The notes beneath the pieces are model-generated. The model was given only the letters and a program-made list of their open reading frames with translations, ran no database searches and was not told the origin of the DNA. The translations under genes were made by a program, and so were the position numbers. From the NCBI GenBank assembly GCA_045578245.1, contig JAZNJX010000044.1, positions 1 to 38,338 on the forward strand: a stretch of DNA of 38,338 nt, given 5' to 3'. Every line of letters begins with the position of its first letter. The stretch's first letter is position 1. Below, one piece after another: positions 1-7,582 of the stretch. This DNA is from Fimenecus sp045578245. GTDB taxonomy: Bacteria; Bacillota; Clostridia; Oscillospirales; Acutalibacteraceae.

Positions 1-161
1 TATAAATATAGGCAAATTTTTAAAATCTTAAAAAGAAAAAAATAAAAAGAAAAAATTTTTTATACAGATTTTCGACATAAAACACAATATATTGTTGAAA
101 ATTTTTTTGTTTTATTTTAAAATGTCGCACATATTGAAAAATCATACATAATTTTTTTAAG
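1..161. other. AT-rich non-coding tract upstream of rpmH
   Basis: This stretch is extremely AT-rich, with long A and T runs, and holds no ORF I can support. In many Firmicutes rpmH sits next to dnaA and the replication origin, so it may be the edge of an origin region whose remainder lies before the window. I looked for DnaA boxes of the TTATCCACA type and found none, so I do not call an origin here. Confidence 0.4.
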
Positions 162-190
162 TTGACAAGTTGACAAATTTTTTATATAAT
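162..190 (+). promoter_or_regulatory. Consensus sigma-A promoter of rpmH
   Basis: TTGACA at 162-167 and TATAAT at 185-190 are both perfect consensus hexamers with the ideal 17-base spacer. A second TTGACA at 170-175 lies inside the spacer and is too close to the -10 box to be used with it. Transcription should start near 197, giving a leader of about 50 nt before rpmH. Such strength suits a ribosomal protein gene. Confidence 0.9.
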
Positions 191-249
191 GACTACTCGC
201 AGATATTTTTACAATGTGTGACTATAATTTATGAAACGGAGGAGTAGTA

Positions 250-384
250 ATGAAGAGAACTTATCAGCCAAAGAAGCGTCATCGCAAGATGGAGCACGGC
301 TTCCGTAAGAGAATGTCTGACAGAAACGGCAGAAAGGTACTTGCTCGTAGAAGAGCTAAGGGCAGAAAGCAGTTAACATACTAA
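250..384 (+). CDS. rpmH: 50S ribosomal protein L34
   Basis: Encodes a 44-residue, very basic protein starting MKRTYQPKKRHRK and ending in RRRAKGRKQLTY, the unmistakable pattern of bacterial L34. L34 is a small protein of the large ribosomal subunit. The length is normal for the family. The ATG follows the ribosome-binding site ACGGAGGAG with good spacing. It is the first gene of the conserved rpmH-rnpA-yidD-yidC-jag cluster and is driven by the consensus promoter just upstream. rnpA begins 21 bases after the stop with no terminator between, so the two are probably co-transcribed. Confidence 0.97.
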   Translation: MKRTYQPKKRHRKMEHGFRKRMSDRNGRKVLARRRAKGRKQLTY

Positions 385-405
385 TTTGTTGACTGGGTAA
401 AAAAA

Positions 406-756
406 TTGAAAAATACAGTAACGATTAAAAGTAACTGTGATTTCCGTAGAACATACGGCAAAGGTAAAGTATTTCAGGCTCCTGCACTGGTTTCTTATGT
501 ATTAAAAAACCGTGCGGGAATTTGTCGTATCGGGATAACTACTTCAAAAAAGATTGGAAATGCCGTTGAAAGAAATCGTGCAAGACGAGTTATCCGTGCA
601 GCATATCGTGAAATTGAAGAAAAAATAAACGGTAACTATGATTTTGTATTTGTTGCCAGGTCAAGAACAAAATATCAGAAGAGCACACAGATAGCACAAT
701 TAATGCTTTCACAATTAAAGGAAGCAGGTGTAATTGATGAAAAAGATGCTGATTAA
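406..756 (+). CDS. rnpA: Ribonuclease P protein component
   Basis: A 116-residue basic protein, the protein subunit of RNase P, which helps the catalytic RNA remove 5' leaders from pre-tRNAs. The start pattern KNTVTIKSNCDFRRTYGKGK and the central block GNAVERNRARRVIRAAYRE (the RNR family signature) identify it. The start is TTG at 406; no ATG lies in a sensible place, and the family normally begins with just this KxTVTLK segment. The ribosome-binding site is weak (GGG only), so translation may depend on coupling to rpmH. The 3' end overlaps yidD by 20 bases. The RNase P RNA gene is not in this window. Confidence 0.95.
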   Translation: MKNTVTIKSNCDFRRTYGKGKVFQAPALVSYVLKNRAGICRIGITTSKKIGNAVERNRARRVIRAAYREIEEKINGNYDFVFVARSRTKYQKSTQIAQLMLSQLKEAGVIDEKDAD

Positions 757-964
757 GGCAATTAGATTTTATCAAAGAAAAATATCACCTTTGTTCGGAC
801 CAAAGTGCCGTTTTTATCCAACATGTTCACAGTATGCAGTAGAGGCAATTGAAATACACGGAGTTTTAAAAGGTGTTATACTTGCAGCTTTAAGACTCGC
901 AAGATGTAATCCACTTTTCCCTGGTGGATATGACCCTGTTCCGGTCAAAAAAAGGAAAAAGTAA
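737..964 (+). CDS. yidD: Membrane protein insertion efficiency factor YidD
   Basis: A 75-residue protein with the family hallmarks YPTCSQYA (near residues 28-35) and RCNPLFPGGYDPVP near the C-terminus. YidD is a small membrane-associated protein that assists YidC-dependent insertion of membrane proteins; its exact mechanism is not settled. It sits between rnpA and yidC as in most bacteria. I start it at ATG 737; a TTG immediately before it at 734 would add one residue. The gene overlaps the end of rnpA in another frame, implying translational coupling. The C-terminal tail VKKRKK is strongly basic. Confidence 0.94.
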   Translation: MKKMLIKAIRFYQRKISPLFGPKCRFYPTCSQYAVEAIEIHGVLKGVILAALRLARCNPLFPGGYDPVPVKKRKK

Positions 965-988
965 GTCCAAAAATTATCGGAGGACAAA

Positions 989-1939
989 ATGTACGAATTT
1001 ATTTATAACTACTTATCAATACCATTTGGTATGATTATTGGTTTCTTCTATGAAATCAGTAACAATTATGTATTATCATTGTTGCTAATGACAATTTGCG
1101 TTAAGCTTGTTTTACTTCCGTCCTCGATAAAGCAACAAAAGGGTATGATTAAAACCCAGAGAATGCAACCTAAAATCAGAAGAATAAGAGAAAAATATGC
1201 AGGTAATCAGCAAAAAATGAACGAAGCTATGAATGAACTCTATGCAAAAGAGGGATATTCATCAATGACAGGCGGATGCCTTCCTATGCTAATTCAGTTA
1301 CCTGTTATGATGGGTGTTTTTGGTGTAAATTACAGACTCTTATCATATGTTCTTAAAATTCCAAAGGATACAATTGAAATCCTTAAAGCAGAAGTTTTAA
1401 AACTTTCAAATCTTACTGCTTATGAAAAACAAGACATGAGACTTGAACTTACTGCAATTACTCGTTTTAGTGAAATTGATAAGTCAGCAATCCCTGCTGA
1501 AGTTATTACACAAATTAATGAGTTTATTGAAAACTTCAAGTTCTTAGGTATTGACCTTTCTAGAACACCTGATACAAAAATGGGATTAGATATGTTATGG
1601 CTTATTCCTATTCTTACAGGTGTAACATCACTTGCTATGGGTGTTTATACATGGTTAAGACAGAAAAAGACAAATCCTGAGATGGCGAAGAATCCATCAT
1701 CAGGTTGTATGACATTTATGTCACCTGCAATGAGCGTTTATTTCTCATTCCTTTTCCCTGCAAGTGTTGGTATTTATATCATTATGTCTAGTGCTCTTTC
1801 ATTTATCCAGATGGTTATAACAAATAAGATTTTTACACCTAAAAAGATGCTTGCAAAAGCTATGGTTGAAGAAACAATTAATCGTAGAGCAAAAGAAAAA
1901 GTATTAAAGAGCGTAGCTGAAAAGAAAAACGAAAATTAA
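989..1939 (+). CDS. yidC: Membrane protein insertase YidC/Oxa1 family
   Basis: A 316-residue polytopic membrane protein of the YidC/OxaA/SpoIIIJ family, which inserts and folds proteins in the cytoplasmic membrane with or without SecYEG. Hydrophobic segments lie at about residues 28-44, 94-123, 198-226 and 237-280. The motif GGCLPMLIQLPVMMGVF is diagnostic. The positive residue in the first core helix, usually an arginine in this family, appears to be Lys39 here (ICVKLVLLP). There is no lipoprotein Cys, unlike Bacillus SpoIIIJ. The start ATG follows the strong site CGGAGG. It lies between yidD and jag in the standard operon order. Confidence 0.95.
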   Translation: MYEFIYNYLSIPFGMIIGFFYEISNNYVLSLLLMTICVKLVLLPSSIKQQKGMIKTQRMQPKIRRIREKYAGNQQKMNEAMNELYAKEGYSSMTGGCLPMLIQLPVMMGVFGVNYRLLSYVLKIPKDTIEILKAEVLKLSNLTAYEKQDMRLELTAITRFSEIDKSAIPAEVITQINEFIENFKFLGIDLSRTPDTKMGLDMLWLIPILTGVTSLAMGVYTWLRQKKTNPEMAKNPSSGCMTFMSPAMSVYFSFLFPASVGIYIIMSSALSFIQMVITNKIFTPKKMLAKAMVEETINRRAKEKVLKSVAEKKNEN

Positions 1940-1952
1940 CTGAGGTAAAAAT

Positions 1953-2906
1953 ATGATTAAAGAAGCAATCGGAACTGGTAATACGGTTGACGAGGCAAAA
2001 GCTGCTGCCATGGTTGAGCTTGGCATCAGTGATTTTGATGACTTTACAGTTGAAGTTGTACAGACTCCAACAAAGAAAATTCTTGGTCTTTTTGGTGGTA
2101 ACCCTGCAAAGGTTAAGGTTTCTGTAACTTTACCAGACCCAAAACCTGAAAAAAAAGAAACTAAGAAAGAAAATAAAAAAGTAGAAAAGAAACCTGAAAA
2201 AAAGGTTGAGCCTAAAAAACAGGAAAACAAAAAAGAAGTAAAGACAGAGGTTAAGGAAGAAGTTGAACTTCCTTTGGAAGAAACAAATCTTTATCCTGAA
2301 ACAGCTGAATATATCAAGGCAATGGTATTGTCACTTGGTATGCAGGAATGCAATATCACAGAAAAATCAAACGCAGAAGAAATCTATTTTGAACTCGACT
2401 GTGGTGATGATTACGGTATTATTATCGGCAAACGTGGTGAAACACTTGATGCTATCCAATATCTTGCAAGAATGGTTGCAAATAAAGGAAAGTCAAGCTA
2501 TAAGAGAGTTTCAATCAATGTTGGTAACTACCGTGCAAAGAGAGAAGAAACTCTTAGAATTCTTGCTAGAAAAACAGCTGTTAAGGCTGTTCGTCAGGGC
2601 AGAAACATCTCTCTTGAACCGATGAATCCTTACGAGAGAAGAATTATTCACACTGCTGTCCAGGAAATTGAAGGAGCAACATCTCATTCAATCGGTTCAG
2701 ACCTTGACAGAAGAGTAGTTATTTCTCCTGTTGAAGGTGCAAAACATAATGGTGGTAACCGTGGTAGAAATAATCGTAACGGTGGCAGAAGAGAAAAGAA
2801 AGAAGCTTATAAGCCTGAAATTTCTCCTGACAGAACACCAAAGAGCGATATTGACGGTTCTGCACTTTATGGAAAAGTTGAAATTCGTTCAACAATTACA
2901 GAATAA
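1953..2906 (+). CDS. jag: RNA-binding protein Jag/KhpB (SpoIIIJ-associated)
   Basis: A 317-residue three-part RNA-binding protein. Residues 1-63 are a Jag-N domain (KKILGLFGG near 41-49). Residues 64-108 are a Lys/Glu-rich linker of near-repetitive charged stretches. Residues 140-190 form a KH domain with the GxxG loop GKRG at 159-162, and an R3H domain has the Arg229-xxx-His233 pair. A Gly/Asn/Arg-rich tail follows after residue 264, which could add unspecific RNA contacts. In Firmicutes this protein is a post-transcriptional regulator linked to cell elongation and division. It starts 13 bases after yidC, so the two are co-transcribed. A terminator-like hairpin follows the stop. Confidence 0.94.
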   Translation: MIKEAIGTGNTVDEAKAAAMVELGISDFDDFTVEVVQTPTKKILGLFGGNPAKVKVSVTLPDPKPEKKETKKENKKVEKKPEKKVEPKKQENKKEVKTEVKEEVELPLEETNLYPETAEYIKAMVLSLGMQECNITEKSNAEEIYFELDCGDDYGIIIGKRGETLDAIQYLARMVANKGKSSYKRVSINVGNYRAKREETLRILARKTAVKAVRQGRNISLEPMNPYERRIIHTAVQEIEGATSHSIGSDLDRRVVISPVEGAKHNGGNRGRNNRNGGRREKKEAYKPEISPDRTPKSDIDGSALYGKVEIRSTITE

Positions 2907-2917
2907 ATTAAAAATGG

Positions 2918-2953
2918 TAGGGCGGGGGCTGAGGCTCCTGCCTATTTTATTTT
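2918..2953 (+). terminator. Probable rho-independent terminator after jag
   Basis: The arms 2918-2929 and 2934-2944 form a GC-rich stem with one bulge, two G-U pairs and a TGAG loop, followed by TTTTATTTT. It closes the rpmH-jag operon just before mnmG, whose ribosome-binding site starts only a few bases later, so some readthrough is possible. Confidence 0.7.
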
Positions 2954-2966
2954 CAGGAATGATATT

Positions 2967-4838
2967 ATGGAATATTTTGCAAAAGAATATGATATAGCTG
3001 TTATCGGTGCAGGTCATGCAGGTATTGAAGCTGCACTAGCTTCTGCACGCCTTGGTGCGTCAACCGTTATATTCACAATAAATATGGACTGGGTTGGTAA
3101 TTTACCTTGTAATCCGTCAATCGGTGGTACATCAAAAGGTCATCTTGTTCGTGAAATAGATGCTCTTGGTGGTGAAATGGGTAAGGCTGCAGATAAAAAT
3201 TCCATACAGGTAAGAATGCTTAACCGTGGTAAAGGTCCTGCTGTACACTCTTTACGTGCACAGATTGACAGACGTGATTATTCAAAATATATGAAGCACG
3301 TCCTTGAAAAGCAGGAAAACCTTGATATGAAGCAGGCAGAAATTGTTGACCTTTATAAAAAGGATGGCATTTTCTATCTTAAAACTCAGCTTGATGCAAT
3401 CTATACTGCAAAGGCAGTTATCATTGCAACAGGCACTTTTCTTGGTGGTAGAATCTATATCGGTGATGTTTCTTTTGAAAGTGGCCCTGATGGAATGTTC
3501 CCTGCTACTCGTCTTTCTCAGGCTCTTTATAAAATGAATATTCCTCTTCGTAGATTTAAAACAGGTACTCCTTCACGAGTTAATAGACGCAGTGTTGATT
3601 TTTCTGACCTTGAAGTTCAGGAAGGTGACGCGAAAGTTATTCCATTTTCTTACGAGACGGTTGAATTACCAGAAAACAGAGAAGTATGTCATATTACATA
3701 TACAAACGAAGAAACAAAAAGAATTATTCTTGAAAATATTCACCGCTCCCCTCTTTATTCAGGAAAAATTGAGGGTGTAGGTCCAAGATATTGTCCAAGT
3801 ATCGAGGATAAAATTGTCCGTTTTGAAGAAAAAGAAAGACATCAGCTTTTTATTGAGCCTTGTGGACTTGATACAGAAGAACTTTATCTTCAGGGTATGT
3901 CTTCTTCCCTGCCGGAAGATGTTCAGTTGAAATTCTTGAGAAGTATCAAAGGCCTTGAAAATGTTGAGGTTATGAGAACAGCCTATGCTATTGAATATGA
4001 CTGTGTTGACCCATTGGCGTTAAAGGCATCCCTTGAATTCAATGATATTGATTCCCTTTTTGGCGCAGGTCAGTTTAATGGCTCTTCCGGATACGAGGAA
4101 GCTGCTGCTCAAGGACTTATTGCAGGTATCAATGCTGTGCGTAAGATTCAAGGAAAAGAAGCTTTTATTCTTGACCGTGCAAGTTCATATATAGGAACAC
4201 TTATTGACGACCTTGTAACTAAGGGTTGCTCCGACCCATACAGAATGATGACTTCTCGTAGTGAATACAGACTTTTGCTCCGTCAGGACAATGCTGATAT
4301 TCGTCTTACGGACTATGGTTATGAAATTGGTCTTATTTCCGAAGAACGATATGAAAAGTTTAAAAATAAACTTGAACTTATAAAACAAGAAAGAGAAAGA
4401 GTGGAATCTGTTACAATTCCACCATCGGAAGCAATTAATAAAGTGCTTGTTTCACGTGAAACAGCACCGATGAAAACAGGAATAAGACTTGCAGAACTCA
4501 TTAAACGGCCACAACTTGACTATGAGTGTCTTACTCCATTCGACAAAACACGACCTGTTTTGCCATGGGATGTTTTTGAACAAGTTGAAATTGACCTTAA
4601 GTATGAGGGATATATCAAACGTCAGCAAGCGAAGGTTGACGAAATGAGAAGACTAGAAGTTAAGAAGATTCCTATTGATATAGATTATGACGATGTTTAT
4701 TCACTTCGTCTTGAAGCAAGGGAAAAGCTTAAGAAGGTCCGTCCGGAAAGTGTTGGTCAGGCTTCTCGTATAAGTGGTGTTTCACCATCGGATATATCCG
4801 TATTGCTTATTCACTTAAGCAAGAATGAAAGAAAATAA
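2967..4838 (+). CDS. mnmG: tRNA uridine 5-carboxymethylaminomethyl modification enzyme MnmG (GidA)
   Basis: A 623-residue FAD-dependent enzyme that, with MnmE, installs the carboxymethylaminomethyl group on U34 of certain tRNAs. It shows the N-terminal dinucleotide-binding motif GAGHAG (14-19), CNPSIGG (48-54), and the signature GPRYCPSIEDK (272-282) containing the conserved catalytic-type Cys276. Length is normal for the family. The ATG is preceded by AGGA. MnmE is not present here, although in many genomes it lies next door between jag and mnmG. The coding sequence contains a perfect parS centromere site in codons 494-499. rsmG follows 12 bases downstream. Confidence 0.97.
   Translation: MEYFAKEYDIAVIGAGHAGIEAALASARLGASTVIFTINMDWVGNLPCNPSIGGTSKGHLVREIDALGGEMGKAADKNSIQVRMLNRGKGPAVHSLRAQIDRRDYSKYMKHVLEKQENLDMKQAEIVDLYKKDGIFYLKTQLDAIYTAKAVIIATGTFLGGRIYIGDVSFESGPDGMFPATRLSQALYKMNIPLRRFKTGTPSRVNRRSVDFSDLEVQEGDAKVIPFSYETVELPENREVCHITYTNEETKRIILENIHRSPLYSGKIEGVGPRYCPSIEDKIVRFEEKERHQLFIEPCGLDTEELYLQGMSSSLPEDVQLKFLRSIKGLENVEVMRTAYAIEYDCVDPLALKASLEFNDIDSLFGAGQFNGSSGYEEAAAQGLIAGINAVRKIQGKEAFILDRASSYIGTLIDDLVTKGCSDPYRMMTSRSEYRLLLRQDNADIRLTDYGYEIGLISEERYEKFKNKLELIKQERERVESVTIPPSEAINKVLVSRETAPMKTGIRLAELIKRPQLDYECLTPFDKTRPVLPWDVFEQVEIDLKYEGYIKRQQAKVDEMRRLEVKKIPIDIDYDDVYSLRLEAREKLKKVRPESVGQASRISGVSPSDISVLLIHLSKNERK
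4448..4463. promoter_or_regulatory. parS centromere site inside mnmG
   Basis: TGTTTCACGTGAAACA is the perfect 16-bp palindromic consensus bound by ParB/Spo0J. It lies in the mnmG coding frame, where it encodes LVSRETA. ParB loaded here spreads along DNA and recruits SMC/condensin and ParA to segregate the origin region. An identical copy lies at 6653-6668. Confidence 0.95.
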
Positions 4839-4850
4839 AGGAAAAAGATT

Positions 4851-5564
4851 ATGTTAAATAAAGATTTGCTTTATAACACAATTAAACCATTTGAAATAAA
4901 TCTTGACGAAGATGCATTTCAGCGTCTTGATACATTTGCAGAAATGCTTATTGAAACTAACAAAAGTTTTAATCTTACTGCAATCAAAGAGCCTGACGAT
5001 GTTACAGTAAAACACTTTGCAGACTGTTTATCTATTTTTAAATATATTGATATTCCCGAAAACGCAAAGATTATCGACGTCGGTACAGGCGCAGGTTTCC
5101 CGGGACTTGTTTTAAAACTTTACAGACCCGATATTCAGATGACTTTTCTTGACAGCACAAAGAAAAGATTGGGCTTTATTGAGAATGTATTGAATGAGTG
5201 TAGAATTAAAGGCAATATTCTTCATATGAGAGCAGAAGAAGCAGCACAACTTACGAAGTATAGAGAAAAATACGATTTTGCAACAGCTCGTGCAGTAGCG
5301 GCACTCCCCGTTCTTTCTGAATATTGCCTTCCTTTTGTTAAAGTTGGTGGAAGCTTTGTTTCTATGAAATCAGCTGAAAGTAACGAGGAAATCAGTGAAG
5401 CAAAAAAAGCAATCAATATTCTTGGAGGAAAAATTGAAGAGGATATTTTGTTTGATTTAGTCGAAAATATGCCCCGAAGAATCATTCGTATTAAAAAGAA
5501 TTCGCAAACTCCGACAAAATACCCAAGACCTTCTGCACAAATCTCCAAAAAACCATTAAAATAA
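4851..5564 (+). CDS. rsmG: 16S rRNA (guanine527-N7)-methyltransferase RsmG (GidB)
   Basis: A 237-residue SAM-dependent methyltransferase that modifies G527 of 16S rRNA. The SAM-binding loop DVGTGAGFPGLVLK spans about residues 76-89, and NLTAIKEPDD (41-50) upstream is the family's characteristic segment. Loss of RsmG gives low-level streptomycin resistance in other bacteria. It starts 12 bases after mnmG with AGGA in front, so the pair forms an operon. A rho-independent terminator lies 18 bases after the stop, separating it from noc. Confidence 0.96.
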   Translation: MLNKDLLYNTIKPFEINLDEDAFQRLDTFAEMLIETNKSFNLTAIKEPDDVTVKHFADCLSIFKYIDIPENAKIIDVGTGAGFPGLVLKLYRPDIQMTFLDSTKKRLGFIENVLNECRIKGNILHMRAEEAAQLTKYREKYDFATARAVAALPVLSEYCLPFVKVGGSFVSMKSAESNEEISEAKKAINILGGKIEEDILFDLVENMPRRIIRIKKNSQTPTKYPRPSAQISKKPLK

Positions 5565-5581
5565 TATCGAAAACCATTGAT

Positions 5582-5620
5582 ATCCCGTCGTTTTTACTCG
5601 ATGGGATTTTCTTTACTTTT
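5582..5620 (+). terminator. Rho-independent terminator after rsmG
   Basis: ATCCCGTCG (5582-5590) pairs with CGATGGGAT (5599-5607) around an eight-base loop, and the run TTTCTTTACTTTT follows. It ends the mnmG-rsmG transcript. Its presence rules out the long open frame that runs through this point as part of the next gene. Confidence 0.85.
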
Positions 5621-5675
5621 GTACCTTTGTGGTGTTATTCTTATGTCAAGGACAAGCACTGCGGAGGTTTTATTT

Positions 5676-6506
5676 ATGAAGAAAAATAGTCTTTACAAAG
5701 TAAGAACAGAAAGTAAAATCATTTTAATTCCGCAAAGTGAAATTCTCCCAAATCCAAATCAACCGAGAAAAAGGTTTAATTACGATGAGCTTGAAGGTCT
5801 TGCACAAAGTATTCGTGCCAATGGTATTTTACAACCACTGTTAGTTAGAACTAATGAAGATGGAAAATATGAATTGGTTGCAGGAGAAAGACGACTCCGT
5901 GCAGCAAGACTTGTAGGAATAACTAAAGTGCCTTGCATTGTAAATGATATTTCAGAAAGTGACTCAGCAGTGTTTGCCATAATAGAAAATCTTCAAAGGC
6001 AGAATCTTGATTTCTTTGAAGAAGCAGAAGCCCTGGCAACACTTGTAAGTGATTATCGCATGAGCCAGGAAGAGCTTTGTAAGAAATTAGGAAAAGCACA
6101 GTCAACCCTTTCAAATAAGTTAAGACTTTTGCGACTCAGCGAGGAAATGAGATATAAAATCACACGAGCCGGACTTTCCGAACGTCACGCAAGAGCACTT
6201 CTTTCGTTAAATGATGAAGTCCAGAGAGCAAGAGCATTGTCAATAATCATAGACAGACATTTGACCGTTAACGAGAGTGAAGCTTTGATTGAGCAGATGC
6301 TTCGCAAAAATGAAGCGCCAAAAAGACAGATTCTCAAAGGCTTTAAAGATATTCGAATTTTTATAAATACTTTAAACAATGCAGTTGATGCTATCCGCAG
6401 AGCAGGAATCGACGCAGATTCAGTAAAAACTGAAACTGATGAATATGTTGAATATATAGTTCGTATTCCTAAACTTGAGGACAGACCGATAGCAAGTAAC
6501 CAGTAG
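5676..6506 (+). CDS. noc: Nucleoid occlusion protein Noc (ParB paralogue)
   Basis: A 276-residue ParB-family CTP-dependent DNA clamp. It has the CTPase motifs NQPRK (28-32), GERRLRA (70-76) and ENLQR (104-108), then a helix-turn-helix. Residues aligned to the known ParB/Noc specificity positions are Gln142, Lys148, Arg153 and Arg170. Gln, Lys and Arg at the first, second and fourth positions match Noc rather than ParB, so it should bind a Noc site and not parS. The gene order rsmG-noc-parA-parB agrees with Bacillus. The frame stays open upstream to 5577, but a terminator lies there and GGAGG precedes ATG 5676, fixing the start. The N-terminus is short and does not obviously form the membrane-binding amphipathic helix of Bacillus Noc. 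Confidence 0.88.
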   Translation: MKKNSLYKVRTESKIILIPQSEILPNPNQPRKRFNYDELEGLAQSIRANGILQPLLVRTNEDGKYELVAGERRLRAARLVGITKVPCIVNDISESDSAVFAIIENLQRQNLDFFEEAEALATLVSDYRMSQEELCKKLGKAQSTLSNKLRLLRLSEEMRYKITRAGLSERHARALLSLNDEVQRARALSIIIDRHLTVNESEALIEQMLRKNEAPKRQILKGFKDIRIFINTLNNAVDAIRRAGIDADSVKTETDEYVEYIVRIPKLEDRPIASNQ

Positions 6507-6652
6507 TTTTTGGTAAAACCACTTATATCCCCCGATATAATGTGTTTTTATAAACGTGGCGAAAGCCACTCCATATCCTTCTCTTTCACACCCCACATCC
6601 ACAGCGAAAGGCTCCTCGTAAGAGGGGTCTTTTGCTGTATATAGAAATTGTT
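6507..6652 (+). other. Hairpin-rich gap between noc and parS
   Basis: No gene is visible. Three inverted repeats lie in a row. TTATATC/GATATAA at 6523-6540 has a CCCC loop. GTGGC/GCCAC at 6556-6569 has a GAAA tetraloop. The third, at 6601-6638, is a 17-bp stem with a GTAA tetraloop. The last uses G-U pairs that favour a plus-strand RNA, but no T run follows, so it is not a standard terminator. One or more may end or protect the noc mRNA. Confidence 0.6.
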
Positions 6653-6668
6653 TGTTTCACGTGAAACA
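6653..6668. promoter_or_regulatory. parS centromere site upstream of parA
   Basis: A second perfect TGTTTCACGTGAAACA, placed between noc and the parA-parB operon about 140 bases before parA. As well as acting in segregation, ParB spreading from here could influence transcription of its own operon; that is inference. Confidence 0.96.
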
Positions 6669-6805
6669 TTTTTACAAGTAAATATTGCAAATTTGTAAAA
6701 AATCTTATTTTTTACTTTAAATTTATAAAAATATATGATATACTTGTATAAAATCGGGTAATAGGGTTATAAAAATATCCTTTTTACTGTTTCGGAGTGG
6801 GATTT

Positions 6806-7573
6806 TTGGCAAAAGTTATTTCAATAATTAACCAAAAAGGCGGTGTGGGTAAAACTACAACTGCCGTAAGCCTTGCAGCAGCTGTTGGTGCAAAAGGTTA
6901 CCGAGTATTACTTGCAGATATTGACCCACAGGGCAATTCCACAAGTGGTTTTGGTATAAATAAAAGAAGAATAGTTCATTCTTCCTATGACGTTCTTGTT
7001 AAGGACATCAATGCTAACGAAGCAGTTGTTACAACAAGATTCAAGAATGTAGATGTTATTCCTGCTGATTTGAATCTTGCAGGTGCAGAGGTTGAACTTA
7101 TTTCTATAGATAAAAGAGAAAGTCGTTTGAAGATGGCTGTTGCACAGCTTTGGGACAAGTATGATTACATATTCTTTGACTGTCCCCCATCTCTTGGACT
7201 TATTACTATTAACGCATTAACAGCATCTGACACATTTTTAGTGCCAGTACAATGCGAATTCTATGCACTTGAAGGACTTGCACAGCTTATGGCTACGGTC
7301 CGTCAGGTTAAAAGACTTTATAACCCTCATATTGAACTTGAGGGTGTTTTACAGACAATGTATGACGGAAGACTTAATCTTACACAACAGGTTGTGACAG
7401 AAATCAAAAAGTTTTTCCCAAACAAAGTTTATAAAACTACAATCCCAAGAAATGTAAGACTTTCCGAGGCTCCTTCGTTTGGCGAGCCCATTATGTATTA
7501 TGACAGAAATTCCAAGGGTTCAATCGCATATAACGATTTTGCAGAGGAGTTTTTAGCACAGCAGAGACGATGA
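6806..7573 (+). CDS. parA: Chromosome partitioning ATPase ParA/Soj
   Basis: A 255-residue ParA/MinD-type ATPase that works with ParB to segregate the origin and, in Firmicutes, to tune DnaA activity. The deviant Walker A motif KGGVGKTT is at residues 11-18, and the Walker B/switch II region FDCPPSLG follows near residue 125. I choose TTG 6806 as the start because CGGAGTGGG lies immediately upstream; a GTG at 6797 would overlap that ribosome-binding site. The resulting start, MAKVISIINQKGG, matches the family. parB begins nine bases after the stop. The long AT-rich leader between parS and the start probably holds the promoter, but I cannot place it with confidence. Confidence 0.95.
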   Translation: MAKVISIINQKGGVGKTTTAVSLAAAVGAKGYRVLLADIDPQGNSTSGFGINKRRIVHSSYDVLVKDINANEAVVTTRFKNVDVIPADLNLAGAEVELISIDKRESRLKMAVAQLWDKYDYIFFDCPPSLGLITINALTASDTFLVPVQCEFYALEGLAQLMATVRQVKRLYNPHIELEGVLQTMYDGRLNLTQQVVTEIKKFFPNKVYKTTIPRNVRLSEAPSFGEPIMYYDRNSKGSIAYNDFAEEFLAQQRR

Positions 7574-7582
7574 GGTGAGAAG

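Noticed and set aside
1..161. Replication origin
   Set aside because: The tract is AT-rich and well placed, but I found no DnaA box cluster, and dnaA is not in the window.
5577..5675. N-terminal extension of Noc by 33 residues
   Set aside because: The extension runs through a rho-independent terminator and starts with an unsupported TTG, whereas ATG 5676 has GGAGG in front.
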